A stretch of DNA of 64,000 nucleotides. It comes from Zobellia russellii. GTDB lineage: Bacteria; Bacteroidota; Bacteroidia; Flavobacteriales; Flavobacteriaceae. Below, piece by piece: positions 38,375 through 47,304 of the stretch. A program made the translations under genes and the position numbers. The notes under the pieces are model-generated. The model ran no database searches, was not told the DNA's origin, and saw nothing but the letters and a program-made list of their open reading frames with translations. The stretch lies in NCBI RefSeq assembly GCF_018728565.1, contig NZ_JACSOI010000002.1:186001-250000 (forward strand), read 5' to 3'. Position 1 is the first letter of the stretch. Each line of letters opens with the position of its first letter.

Positions 38375-38851
38375 TTAGAATCTAAAGTGTGAAAAAGCTT
38401 TATTAGCCTCTGCCATTTTATGCGTATCTACTCTCTTTTTAACCGCTGCACCTTCTTCTTTCGAAGCGGCAAGAACTTCAGCTGCTAATTTTTGTGCCAT
38501 TCCTTTTTCATTACGCTTTCTAGCGAAGCTAATCAACCATTTCATCGCAGTGGAAATCTTACGATCAGGTCTAATTTGCATTGGAATTTGAAATGTAGCA
38601 CCACCTACTCTTCTACTTCTAACCTCAACATGAGGCATAACATTTGAAAGGGCATCCTTCCAAAGCTCTAAAGCAGTTTTTTCGTCATCCGTCTTTTTTT
38701 CTTCTACGATATCCATTGCATCATAGAAAACACTAAAAGCGATTGACTTTTTACCGTCCCACATCATCATATTAACAAAACGTGTCACCAATTGATCGTT
38801 AAATCTTGGATCCGGTAAAAGTGGTCTTTTCTTTGCCTGTCTTTTTCTCAT
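38375..38851 (-). CDS. rpsG: 30S ribosomal protein S7 (uS7)
   Basis: A protein of 158 residues: [40 protein letters not shown] and [20 protein letters not shown]. It nucleates the 30S head and contacts the E-site. In E. coli it represses translation through the rpsL-rpsG gap; here that gap has 73 bp and only weak AU-rich pairings. Confidence 0.98.
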   Translation of the reverse strand: MRKRQAKKRPLLPDPRFNDQLVTRFVNMMMWDGKKSIAFSVFYDAMDIVEEKKTDDEKTALELWKDALSNVMPHVEVRSRRVGGATFQIPMQIRPDRKISTAMKWLISFARKRNEKGMAQKLAAEVLAASKEEGAAVKKRVDTHKMAEANKAFSHFRF

Positions 38852-38924
38852 TACTTAATAATTTAGAGTCAGTAGCTTACATTGAAACTCACATCTCAAT
38901 ATTCACCCACAACTCTTTGTTCAT

Positions 38925-39299
38925 TTACTTCTTAGGGCGTTTTGCACCATACTTAGATCTACGCTGAGTTCTTCCTGCAACACCTGCAGTATCCAAAGCA
39001 CCTCTAACGATGTGATATCTAACACCTGGCAAATCCTTTACCCTTCCGCCCCTTACTAATACTATCGAGTGCTCTTGGAGGTTATGTCCTTCTCCAGGTA
39101 TGTAAGCGTTTACTTCCTTACCATTGGTCAACCTAACCCTTGCTACTTTTCTCATAGCTGAATTTGGTTTCTTAGGTGTAGTCGTATAAACACGAGTACA
39201 AACACCTCTTCTTTGAGGACACGAATCCAAAGCCGCCGATTTACTCTTCTTAGTAATCGTGGACCTTCCTTTTCGTACTAATTGTGAAATTGTTGGCAT
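38925..39299 (-). CDS. rpsL: 30S ribosomal protein S12 (uS12)
   Basis: A protein of 124 residues from [13 protein letters not shown], the family start; a Met 72 bases upstream lies in promoter sequence and was rejected. Typical segments are [38 protein letters not shown] and [14 protein letters not shown]. Lysines of PKKPNS, where streptomycin-resistance changes arise, are wild type. It is the first gene of the large ribosomal array, 43 bp after a consensus -7 box. Confidence 0.98.
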   Translation of the reverse strand: MPTISQLVRKGRSTITKKSKSAALDSCPQRRGVCTRVYTTTPKKPNSAMRKVARVRLTNGKEVNAYIPGEGHNLQEHSIVLVRGGRVKDLPGVRYHIVRGALDTAGVAGRTQRRSKYGAKRPKK

Positions 39300-39341
39300 A
39301 CTAAATATATATGTATAAATAACCCCTTGTTTAAGGGTCGG

Positions 39342-39372
39342 CAAATGTAAGACTATTTCGCAGAAATTCAAA
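39342..39372 (-). promoter_or_regulatory. Promoter of the ribosomal protein array
   Basis: On the minus strand TTTG (39372-39369) is followed after exactly 19 bases by TACATTTG (39349-39342), a full match to the Bacteroidota sigma-A promoter TTTG-N19-TAnnTTTG. It would start transcription near 39336, giving a leader of about 36 nt. A small hairpin (CCCTT-AAAC-AAGGG, 39338-39324) lies at the expected 5' end. Confidence 0.75.
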
Positions 39373-39948
39373 TAGTTTGGGATTAATTTTCAAGATTTTT
39401 ATTTCCTCCAATTTTTCATAAAGTTTTAAGACAGTAACCGAAACTATATTCATCTCACAAAAAGCACCATAAAATAAACAGCACACAATTACCAAATTCT
39501 GACAATTCAACTATGATAATCATAATACAAAACAAGATAACCATCCATCAATATCAAAGACAGCCACACATATAACAAAGTGTTACCATGGATTTAAAAA
39601 CAAGCTAAAATAGCAAGCAACCCCTAGAATTCATTTTTTATTAGGATTATTCCTATTAATTTAGTCTTAAATCAATCATATTTTGCCAAAAATCGCTAAA
39701 TATCGACATAATTGAATAATTCTAATTTTTTTAACACAAACCAACAACCCTTTTCATCAAAGGAACATAAAAATCGTTTTTTCTATAACTTTAACTTAAC
39801 AAACTGTGTGATTTTACTAAATATATAGACTAAAACTTCATAATATCACACCCAAAAACCTATGCATGCATAATTTAGAGTTAAAAAAAATTGGATTATT
39901 AACGTGAAATTATGATTTTTGGCGCTAGCTAATTCAAATAATTATAAA
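39373..39948. other. Long AT-rich region upstream of the SusC gene
   Basis: A 576-bp stretch without a plausible gene, between the divergent rpsL promoter and the SusC start. It is strongly AT-rich. No consensus TAnnTTTG box with a paired TTG was found for the plus strand. Visible elements are the 12-bp perfect palindrome TATGCATGCATA (39861-39872) and an inverted pair GTGTGAT (39806-39812) / ATCACAC (39845-39851), which could be operator or leader elements of the SusC/SusD operon. Confidence 0.5.
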
Positions 39949-42900
39949 ATGAGAGCAAAACAAAAAGGATTGTTAACGCTGTTTTTGGCGTTAATTGTGC
40001 AGATTTCATTTGCACAAAACAAATCGATTACCGGTACGGTATCCGACCAAGATGGTCTACCACTGCCGGGAGTTAACATTGTTGTTCAAGGTACAACAAG
40101 TGGTACCCAAACAGATTTTGACGGTAACTATGCCATTTCGGCTAGTGAAGGTCAATCATTAGTATTCTCGTATATTGGATACAAAAATGAAACTCGTGCT
40201 GTTGGAGCTTCTAGTTCAATTAACGTACAGCTTCAAGAAGATGCTCAAGCTCTTCAGGAAGTTGTTGTTACTGCACTTGGGGTTTCAAGAGAAAAGAAAT
40301 CTTTAGGTTATGCCTCCCAAGTAGTTGGAGGAGAAGAAGTTTCCACCGTAAAACTAGACAATGTTGTAAACTCACTTTCCGGTAAGGTTAGTGGTGTTCA
40401 GATTAAAGCCAACAACAACTTTGGTGGTTCGTCAAACTTTTTAATCAGAGGCTTTAGTTCTTTCACAGGAAACAATCAACCTCTATTCGTGATTGATGGA
40501 ATTCCTATTTCAAACAGACTTAATAACACTACCTCTCAAGAGGGTGGAAGTACCGGTTATGATTATGGTAATGCTGCCAGTGATATTAATCCCGATGACA
40601 TTGAATCCATAAACATTTTAAAAGGAGCAAATGCATCTGCAATTTATGGTTCTCGTGGAGCCAACGGTGTTGTGATTGTAACCACTAAAAAGGGTAAACA
40701 AGGTAAGCCAAAAATTACTATAACCTCAGGTGTAACTGTAGGTAAAATTGACAAAAATACTTTTATAGAGTACCAAGATAAATACGGCGCGGGCTATGGT
40801 CCTTACTATGGTTCAACCGGATATTTTGAAGACATTGATGTTAATGGTGACGGAAATCTTGATTTAGCCGTACCGACTTATGATGATGCATCATATGGCG
40901 CTCCTTTAGATGGACAGTCCGTATACCAATGGGATGCGTTTGTTCCTGAGCACCGTAACTATTTACAACCAACTCCTTACGTTGCAGGTGCAACTACTCC
41001 AGTAGATTTTTTCGAAACACAATACCAGTTTAACAATTCTGTTGCTATTCAAGGTGGATCTGAGAAAATGACTTATCGTTTAGGTTACACCAATTTTGAG
41101 GTAAGTGGTATGCTTCCAAATTCAAATCTTAATAAAAACACTTTTAACTTTAGCGGAACACTTCAGGCATCCGACAGATTAAAAGTTGGGGCTAACACTA
41201 ATTTCCTAGTTCAAAGAACCGTAGGACGTAACTCCACAGGATACAGTGATAACCTCATGTCCCAATTCAGACAATGGTATCAGGTTAATGCTGACATAGA
41301 TGACCAAAGAGATATCTTTAATCAAACAGGCCAAAATTATTCATGGAATCATGAAGGCGCACTTGTAACTGATGGAGTACAAGGATCACCTTTGCAACCG
41401 CATTACTGGGATAACCCATACTGGACTAGATATAAAAACTATCAGTCAGATGGAAGAACGAGGTTTTATGGTAACCTATTCGCTACTTACTCAATTACTG
41501 ATTGGCTTGATGTAACAGCTAAAGGTGCTGTGGACACTTACAATGAGTTACGTGAAGAAAGAAGAGCGGTTGGATCGGTCGCCACCCCATTTGGCATATT
41601 GAGAGATGACGAGTCTTCAGGATATGATAGAAAAGACATTGACTTTTCAGAATACAATTACGACTTAATGTTTAATGTAAGCACTAACTTAAGTGACAAT
41701 ATTACTTTAGCAGGTGTTGCGGGTATCAATTTAAGAAAAGAGTCTTATAGTTTTTACCATCAATCTACAGCTGGAGGAATTGTTGTACCAGAATTATATG
41801 CACTAAGAAATTCTGTTAATGCTGTTCCGAAACCGGTTGAAACTTTAGAAGAGAAAAAGGTTGTAGGCTATTATGCAAACGCTTCTATTGGAATTGGAAA
41901 CTCTCTATACATTGAACTAACAGATCGATACGATGTCTCTTCTGCACTTCCAGCAGGTAACAATAGTTATAACTATTACGGTGTAAGCTCTAGTTTAGTT
42001 TTCTCCAACTATCTTAAATCTGCGAAATGGTTAAACTTTGGAAAAATTAGAGCTGGTTATGCTGAAGTAGGTAACGACTTACCTGCAAACAATGTTTACG
42101 ATACGTATACAATTATCAACAACTTTGGTAATGCCGTATTAACTTCTTACCCAAGCACTAAACAAAACTCCGAACTTTTACCTGAGAGAACGAAGGAAAT
42201 TGAAGCTGGTCTAGAGACCAGCATGTTCAACAGAAGGGTTGGGTTTGATTTTACTTTTTACAAAAGAAATACTGAAGATCAATTATTAGACATTTCTCAA
42301 ACAACTGCTTCTGGATTTTCCAAAAGATGGGTAAATGCAGGAGAAATGGAAAATAAAGGTTTTGAAGTTGGCTTAAACCTTGTTCCAGTAAGGACAGAAG
42401 CCTTTGAATGGGGAATTAATGTAAACTGGTCTAAAAACGAGAACAAAGTTATCAGTCTTTTAGGAGACTCTCAGAACTTACAATTACAATCATTTCAAGG
42501 CGGTATATCAATTAATGCAACCGTTGGAGAACCATATGGTACGATTAGAGGTAGTGGCTATGTTTTTGATGATAATGGCAACAGGGTAGTAAATGATAGT
42601 GGATATTACTTATCACAACCTGATCAAGTTTTAGGAAATGTAAATCCAGATTGGACTGGTGGTATTTCTAACACTTTTAGATACAAAAACTTATCTTTAA
42701 GCTTCTTAATAGATATTCAAAAAGGTGGTGAAGTTTTCTCTCTTGACAACTATTACGGTGGTGGAACTGGTCTTGCCGTACATACCGCAGGTCTAAATGA
42801 TTTAGGCAATCCGCTTAGAGACCCAGTAACTGATGGTCCGGATAGTGGAGGTGTTTTGTTAGAAGGTGTTACAGAGTCTGGAGAAGTTAATACTACAAGA

Positions 42901-43224
42901 GCGGATGCTACTACTTACGGTGGGGTTTTCTATTGGGGAAATGCGTCCAGAAATCCAGCAGCTATACACGTTTATGGAGCTGATTACGTAAAATTAAGAG
43001 AACTGTCGCTTAGCTATAAGTTACCAGTTAAAAAATGGTTTGGAGACAACTTGTTCTCTGCAGCAAATGTTTCACTTGTTGGACGTAACCTTTGGATAAT
43101 TGATAAAAAAGTTCCTTATGCTGATCCAGAATCTGGTTTAGGAGCAGGGAACGTTCAAGGTTATTTATCCGGTTCTTACCCTACTTTAAAGACCGTTGGA
43201 TTTAACTTAAACCTAGAATTTTAA
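39949..43224 (+). CDS. SusC/RagA-type TonB-dependent receptor
   Basis: A protein of 1091 residues from MRAKQKGLLT; a TTG-started frame opens at 39919 but the signal peptide (ending SFAQ, residue 23) supports this start. A carboxypeptidase-D-regulatory-like domain (about 26-97, ITGTVSDQDGLPLPGVNI) precedes the plug, with LQEVVVTALG (TonB-box-like region) and the SusC signature ANASAIYGSRGANGVVIVTT. The rest is the 22-strand outer-membrane barrel. It imports a nutrient together with the SusD-like lipoprotein 9 bp downstream. Substrate unknown: no hydrolase, sigma/anti-sigma or hybrid sensor lies nearby. Confidence 0.97.
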   Translation: MRAKQKGLLTLFLALIVQISFAQNKSITGTVSDQDGLPLPGVNIVVQGTTSGTQTDFDGNYAISASEGQSLVFSYIGYKNETRAVGASSSINVQLQEDAQALQEVVVTALGVSREKKSLGYASQVVGGEEVSTVKLDNVVNSLSGKVSGVQIKANNNFGGSSNFLIRGFSSFTGNNQPLFVIDGIPISNRLNNTTSQEGGSTGYDYGNAASDINPDDIESINILKGANASAIYGSRGANGVVIVTTKKGKQGKPKITITSGVTVGKIDKNTFIEYQDKYGAGYGPYYGSTGYFEDIDVNGDGNLDLAVPTYDDASYGAPLDGQSVYQWDAFVPEHRNYLQPTPYVAGATTPVDFFETQYQFNNSVAIQGGSEKMTYRLGYTNFEVSGMLPNSNLNKNTFNFSGTLQASDRLKVGANTNFLVQRTVGRNSTGYSDNLMSQFRQWYQVNADIDDQRDIFNQTGQNYSWNHEGALVTDGVQGSPLQPHYWDNPYWTRYKNYQSDGRTRFYGNLFATYSITDWLDVTAKGAVDTYNELREERRAVGSVATPFGILRDDESSGYDRKDIDFSEYNYDLMFNVSTNLSDNITLAGVAGINLRKESYSFYHQSTAGGIVVPELYALRNSVNAVPKPVETLEEKKVVGYYANASIGIGNSLYIELTDRYDVSSALPAGNNSYNYYGVSSSLVFSNYLKSAKWLNFGKIRAGYAEVGNDLPANNVYDTYTIINNFGNAVLTSYPSTKQNSELLPERTKEIEAGLETSMFNRRVGFDFTFYKRNTEDQLLDISQTTASGFSKRWVNAGEMENKGFEVGLNLVPVRTEAFEWGINVNWSKNENKVISLLGDSQNLQLQSFQGGISINATVGEPYGTIRGSGYVFDDNGNRVVNDSGYYLSQPDQVLGNVNPDWTGGISNTFRYKNLSLSFLIDIQKGGEVFSLDNYYGGGTGLAVHTAGLNDLGNPLRDPVTDGPDSGGVLLEGVTESGEVNTTRADATTYGGVFYWGNASRNPAAIHVYGADYVKLRELSLSYKLPVKKWFGDNLFSAANVSLVGRNLWIIDKKVPYADPESGLGAGNVQGYLSGSYPTLKTVGFNLNLEF

Positions 43225-43233
43225 AAAAAAAAC

Positions 43234-44655
43234 ATGAAAAAATATTTAATAACAGCGATAAGCGCAGTTTTCCTATTCTCATGTGAGGTTAGTGAAGACT
43301 TAAATAGAGATCAAAAGAACCCAACGGTGGTTCCGGGAAGCAGTCTCTTTACCAATGCGGCCCGTAATCTATTCGATTTAATGAACGACCCTAGCTCAAA
43401 TAGCCATGTTACACGGTTATATGCGCAATACTGGGCCCAAACCACTTATCCTGATGAAAGTCAATACAATCAGGTAACAAGAAACAACAGTGGAGATATT
43501 TGGAATACATTATATAGAGACGTGCTTCAAGATTTAAGAGGAGCAAGAGAAGTACTTATTGAAGAAGAAGCTTCCAATTTGCAGAATAAACTGGCTATAA
43601 TAGACATGCTAGAAGTATACTCTTATTCTGTTTTAGTGGATTCATTTGGAGACATCCCTTATAGTGAAGCTGTAGACTTTGAAAATGCAACTCCTACTTT
43701 TGATGATGCTGCCACAGTTTATACTAGCATCTTAGAAACTTTAGATTCGGCCATAGCATCCATGAACGGAGGAACCGGTTTTTCTTCCATTCAAGACCCC
43801 ATTTACAATGGAGACATGACTAAATGGAAAAAAGCGGCCCTCTCACTAAAACTAAGATTAGCTATGAGATTAGCAGATGTAAATCCAGCTCTTTCTCAAC
43901 AAAAAGCAGAAGAAGCCGCTAGCCAAGCACTTATTGTAGAAAATAGCGATAATTTTGGTATTCAATATTTAGGTTCCGCACCAAATACTCATCCATTATG
44001 GGTAACATTAGTCCAAAGCGGTAGATCCGACTTTGTGGGTGCAGATACTTTTATTGACGTTCTAAATGATTTGGAAGATCCAAGAAGAGCTTACTATTTC
44101 GATGAATTGAATGGTGAGTATGTCGGAGGTGTTTATGGTAGTGCCAACTCGCCAGCCAGCTCATCTAACATAGACAATATGTTGAAACAGCCAGATTTAC
44201 TCGGAACTATTATTTCATCTTCCGAGGTACATTTTCTATTAGCTGAAGCAGCAGCTAGGGGTTACGCAGTAGGAGGCACCGCAGAATCTTTCTATGAAAG
44301 CGGAATCTCCCAATCTTTTATGGAATGGGGAGCAACTCAAGAAGAACTTGATACTTATTTAGCTTTGCCAAATGTATCCTATGCAACTGCCGATGGAGAT
44401 TGGGATAAAAAAATAGCTACCCAAAAATGGATTGCTTTGTATAACAACCCTTACGAAGGTTGGACTACATGGAGGATTTTTGACCAAGAAGCTATTACCC
44501 TAAAAGCTCCTGAAGGTATGACAGAGGCAGATATACCTGTAAGATATATTTACCCTTTATCTGAAGCTACTTTGAATGGTGAAAAACTAGCTGCCGCTGC
44601 CGATGCAATTGGTGGGGACAGTGCTTCAACTAAAGTCTTTTGGGATGTTAACTAG
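43234..44655 (+). CDS. SusD/RagB-type nutrient-binding lipoprotein
   Basis: A protein of 473 residues with a lipobox (LFSC, Cys17). The early sequence DLNRDQKNPTVVPGSSLFTNA and LYAQYWAQTTYPDES fit the SusD-like_2 branch (PF12771), which caps SusC-type porins as a lid on the cell surface. The TPR-like helical core and the C-terminal AIYNNPYEGW-like region (ALYNNPYEGWTTWR) are conserved. This branch often goes with peptide or unknown substrates rather than glycans; that is inference. It ends in a terminator at 44678-44708. Confidence 0.93.
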   Translation: MKKYLITAISAVFLFSCEVSEDLNRDQKNPTVVPGSSLFTNAARNLFDLMNDPSSNSHVTRLYAQYWAQTTYPDESQYNQVTRNNSGDIWNTLYRDVLQDLRGAREVLIEEEASNLQNKLAIIDMLEVYSYSVLVDSFGDIPYSEAVDFENATPTFDDAATVYTSILETLDSAIASMNGGTGFSSIQDPIYNGDMTKWKKAALSLKLRLAMRLADVNPALSQQKAEEAASQALIVENSDNFGIQYLGSAPNTHPLWVTLVQSGRSDFVGADTFIDVLNDLEDPRRAYYFDELNGEYVGGVYGSANSPASSSNIDNMLKQPDLLGTIISSSEVHFLLAEAAARGYAVGGTAESFYESGISQSFMEWGATQEELDTYLALPNVSYATADGDWDKKIATQKWIALYNNPYEGWTTWRIFDQEAITLKAPEGMTEADIPVRYIYPLSEATLNGEKLAAAADAIGGDSASTKVFWDVN

Positions 44656-44677
44656 AATAATCTAACAAGTACCTATT

Positions 44678-44708
44678 AAAGGCTAGCAATTTTATTGCTA
44701 GCCTTTTT
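44678..44708 (+). terminator. Terminator of the SusC/SusD operon
   Basis: The stem AAAGGCTAGCAAT / ATTGCTAGCCTTT with loop TTT is followed by T5, starting 22 bp after the SusD-like stop. Confidence 0.9.
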
Positions 44709-44739
44709 ATGTTTTAATAATACTATAAAATTAATTTTT

Positions 44740-45399
44740 ATGACCAAATCACTAATTATTTTGTTTTCATTTATCTGTTTTTACGGAAGCTCTCAAAATA
44801 GAAACGGCCCTCAAAACAGCATGTTTGCTAATAATCTTGATTTTTTTGCGTTGCAAAAGGTAGATGATGTCTATTTCAATTCCAATAATAATAATGTATC
44901 GGGCTCACCGTATTTATTCAATGATTGGAAAAAAGTAAGAATAGAAGCCAAATTCAAACAAAATTTTACTTATTCAATTTTAGCAAATTATAATATTTCT
45001 ACTGATAATTTTATCATTAAACTTGAAGACCAAGAATATATTTTAAACCCAGAATCTGTAATATCAATTAAATTTGACAATAGGACTTTCAAAGTGAATA
45101 CTTCATTTGACAAAAATTATCACGAGGTACTGGCAGATGGAAGTTCAATTGATTTAATTAGACTATTTAAAGTGACAACTCTAGAATCGCCTACCCAAAC
45201 GCTCGGTTTAGTTGAGACAAAAATTAAATTAAAATCTGACGAATTTTTAGTAGACAGCACCAATCAAATAACTAAGTTGCCCAAGTCTAAAAATAAAATT
45301 TACGAATCTCTAAAAATCGACAAAAAAAATCGAGCTAAGTACAAACAATACAATGTTAAAAATCTTAATGAATTATCTAAGTTAATTTCGGAAATCTAA
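44740..45399 (+). CDS. Secreted protein of unknown function
   Basis: A protein of 219 residues from the Met of MTKSLIILF, which begins a signal peptide (cleavage around YGSSQ); an upstream Met at 44695 would place the start inside the preceding terminator. The mature part is beta-rich, with Asn repeats (SNNNNVSG) and a basic C-terminal KNKIYESLKIDKKNRAKYKQYN. I do not recognise the family. Base composition is more AT-rich than that of the SusC/SusD genes, which may reflect separate acquisition. It has its own terminator downstream. Confidence 0.65.
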   Translation: MTKSLIILFSFICFYGSSQNRNGPQNSMFANNLDFFALQKVDDVYFNSNNNNVSGSPYLFNDWKKVRIEAKFKQNFTYSILANYNISTDNFIIKLEDQEYILNPESVISIKFDNRTFKVNTSFDKNYHEVLADGSSIDLIRLFKVTTLESPTQTLGLVETKIKLKSDEFLVDSTNQITKLPKSKNKIYESLKIDKKNRAKYKQYNVKNLNELSKLISEI

Positions 45400-45403
45400 T
45401 CAT

Positions 45404-45430
45404 AAAAAGCCACCTCACAGGTGGCTTTTT
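45404..45430 (+). terminator. Terminator
   Basis: The stem AAAAAGCCACCT / AGGTGGCTTTTT with loop CAC is followed by a T run, five bases after the preceding stop codon. Confidence 0.9.
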
Positions 45431-45620
45431 TATTTAAAACTCCTTAATACAAACCACTTACAGGTTTTAGCAAAAATTAAATCCTCCTTGCTTCAAGTCA
45501 ATAACTAAAAAATTCAAATGCTAAATAAGATTAATCCCACCTATTTAATTTTACTATTTATTCGAAAAGTTGTTTTCAGAAAGTAAACGAGTAATAACAC
45601 TAATCATTTATCGAATATCA

Positions 45621-45628
45621 TATATTTG
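45621..45628 (+). promoter_or_regulatory. Possible -7 box of rlmB
   Basis: TATATTTG matches TAnnTTTG and ends only 5 bases before the rlmB ATG, so a transcript from it would have almost no leader. A TTG at the proper distance upstream is not apparent. Confidence 0.4.
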
Positions 45629-45633
45629 CACCC

Positions 45634-46380
45634 ATGGACAAAACAACTCAAATTTACGGTATACGTGCGGTCATTGAAGCTATAAATGCTAATGAACCTA
45701 TAGACAAGGTATTTGTACAAAAAGGTCTCAAAGGTGATCTGTCCCGTGAATTGGAGAGTTTGATTCGAAAAAATGGCATCAACACTTCTTATGTTCCTAT
45801 TGAAAAGCTCAACCGGTTAACACAAAACAACCACCAAGGTGTTGTCGCCAATATCTCCCCAATTACTTTCTACGAGTTAGAGGAACTTGTTGAGTCTGTC
45901 ATTGCGGATAAAGAATCCCCCTTATTTCTCTTACTTGACCAACTTTCTGATGTACGTAATTTTGGAGCAATAATCAGAACTGCGGAATGTACCGGTGTAG
46001 ATGGCATCATTATCCAGAAAAAAGGAGCCGCTCCTGTAACTGCAGATACGATAAAGACTTCTGCCGGTGCCGCTTTTAACGTGCCCATAGCTAAAGTAGA
46101 CCATATTAAAGACGCCGTGTATTATCTTCAGGCAAGTGGCATTAGTGTGGTAGGTGCCACCGAAAAAACGGATACCTCAATTTACGATATTAACTTTACC
46201 GGACCATCGGCTATAATTATGGGGTCTGAAGACAGGGGTATTTCACCGTCCACTTTAAAAGCTGCTAATCATTTGGCCAAACTACCTTTGTTAGGAGAAA
46301 TTGAGTCCCTAAATGTATCCGTTGCTTGTGCCGTATTCTTATACGAAACGGTTAGACAAAGAACTTCCTCCAGATCATAG
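45634..46380 (+). CDS. rlmB: 23S rRNA (guanosine-2'-O-)-methyltransferase RlmB
   Basis: A protein of 248 residues of the SpoU/TrmH (SPOUT) family. The N-terminal substrate-binding domain (5-75) has IYGIRAVIEAI and NHQGVVA. The SPOUT domain carries motif 1 (DQLSDVRNFGAIIRTAE, Asn109 and Arg115), motif 2 (IIMGSEDRGI) and motif 3 (LPLLGEIESLNVSVACAV), forming the trefoil-knot SAM site. It methylates G2251 in E. coli 23S rRNA. Stands alone, plus strand. Confidence 0.93.
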   Translation: MDKTTQIYGIRAVIEAINANEPIDKVFVQKGLKGDLSRELESLIRKNGINTSYVPIEKLNRLTQNNHQGVVANISPITFYELEELVESVIADKESPLFLLLDQLSDVRNFGAIIRTAECTGVDGIIIQKKGAAPVTADTIKTSAGAAFNVPIAKVDHIKDAVYYLQASGISVVGATEKTDTSIYDINFTGPSAIIMGSEDRGISPSTLKAANHLAKLPLLGEIESLNVSVACAVFLYETVRQRTSSRS

Positions 46381-46415
46381 GAGCCAAGTAAGACCTAGGT
46401 TCAATTTTTACAAAT

Positions 46416-47159
46416 TTATTCCAAAGAGTCGGTTTCTTTGTTTTCTTTATAGTGATAGGTAATTTGTACGGTTTCTTCCGGTTTGATTTCTTCAGGTGGA
46501 CTCTCTATAAAATTACCGTTTTCATCAAATTGACGTAAAAATGCATCGGCTTCTTCGTCATAATCATCCTCTTCCCAAGCATATTTTTTTATAGGCGGTG
46601 TTTCTGTCTTTAGTACAAATGCCAGTAGTAATCCCCCAAGAAATCCCCCCAAATGTCCTTCCCAAGATATTCCGTCTTCCACAGGAAAAATATACCAAAG
46701 CATACTCCCGTATATAAAGACTACGATTAGGGATAAGGCAACTAGACGATAATGTTTGGTAAATATCCCTTTAAAAAAAATAAAACTTGCCAAAAGGTAT
46801 ATAACACCACTGGCCCCAATATGATATGACGGTCTTCCTATCCCCCACGTGAATAGTCCCGAAATTAAGATTCCGAAAAACAGTACCCGTAATGCTGTAC
46901 GTCTATAAAAATAAAATAGTGAAGCGCTTAAGACCACTAAGGGAATAGTATTATTATAAAGGTGCTCCAACGAGCCATGAATAAAAGGGCTAAATAAGAT
47001 GCCTTTTAAGCCCGAAACTCGTTGCGGGTATACACCATAATCATTTAGGTTGATTTTAAAGCGTAATTCCACCCAAAACACCGTCCAAATAGAAATCACC
47101 GCCAATAATGGGGCAATTATTACACTGTTAGTGAATTTAAAATAAATGTTATCGGACAT
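46416..47159 (-). CDS. Rhomboid family intramembrane serine protease
   Basis: A protein of 247 residues from MSDNIYFKFT; the in-frame Met at 47189 adds ten residues of doubtful value. About six membrane segments. The rhomboid catalytic dyad is present: Ser117 in HIGASGVIY and His169 in WEGHLGG, plus the oxyanion-hole region HLYNN (66-70). An acidic cytoplasmic tail follows (about 185-247, rich in Glu and Asp). It cleaves substrate membrane segments in the inner membrane; substrate unknown. Divergent from rarA. Confidence 0.93.
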   Translation of the reverse strand: MSDNIYFKFTNSVIIAPLLAVISIWTVFWVELRFKINLNDYGVYPQRVSGLKGILFSPFIHGSLEHLYNNTIPLVVLSASLFYFYRRTALRVLFFGILISGLFTWGIGRPSYHIGASGVIYLLASFIFFKGIFTKHYRLVALSLIVVFIYGSMLWYIFPVEDGISWEGHLGGFLGGLLLAFVLKTETPPIKKYAWEEDDYDEEADAFLRQFDENGNFIESPPEEIKPEETVQITYHYKENKETDSLE

Positions 47160-47292
47160 ATAGTATAAATTTAGCAATAAGTTGGCCAACTGCTTATGGA
47201 CTGCTAAATCGTCATTTACGAATGACAGTCTTTCTGTGCTTAAAAAAGTTCGTTTGCCTTTTTATAGAAACCATCTTCTAACATCTTTATTA

Positions 47293-47300
47293 TACTTTTG
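47293..47300 (+). promoter_or_regulatory. Possible -7 box of rarA
   Basis: TACTTTTG matches TAnnTTTG and ends 4 bases before the rarA ATG, implying a leaderless or near-leaderless mRNA. There is no TTG at the usual distance upstream. Confidence 0.35.
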
Positions 47301-47304
47301 TATT

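Noticed and set aside
38852-38924. Possible S7 repressor site in the rpsL-rpsG gap
   Set aside because: Only AU-rich 5-bp pairings (AUUGA/UCAAU and AGAGU/ACUCU) are seen, too weak to distinguish from chance.
39665-39690. TATTTTG as a SusC promoter box
   Set aside because: It lacks one base of the TAnnTTTG spacing, has no TTG at the right distance and is 260 bp from the start.
39919-39948. TTG start for the SusC gene
   Set aside because: The ATG at 39949 gives a normal signal peptide; the extra ten residues are polar and not typical.
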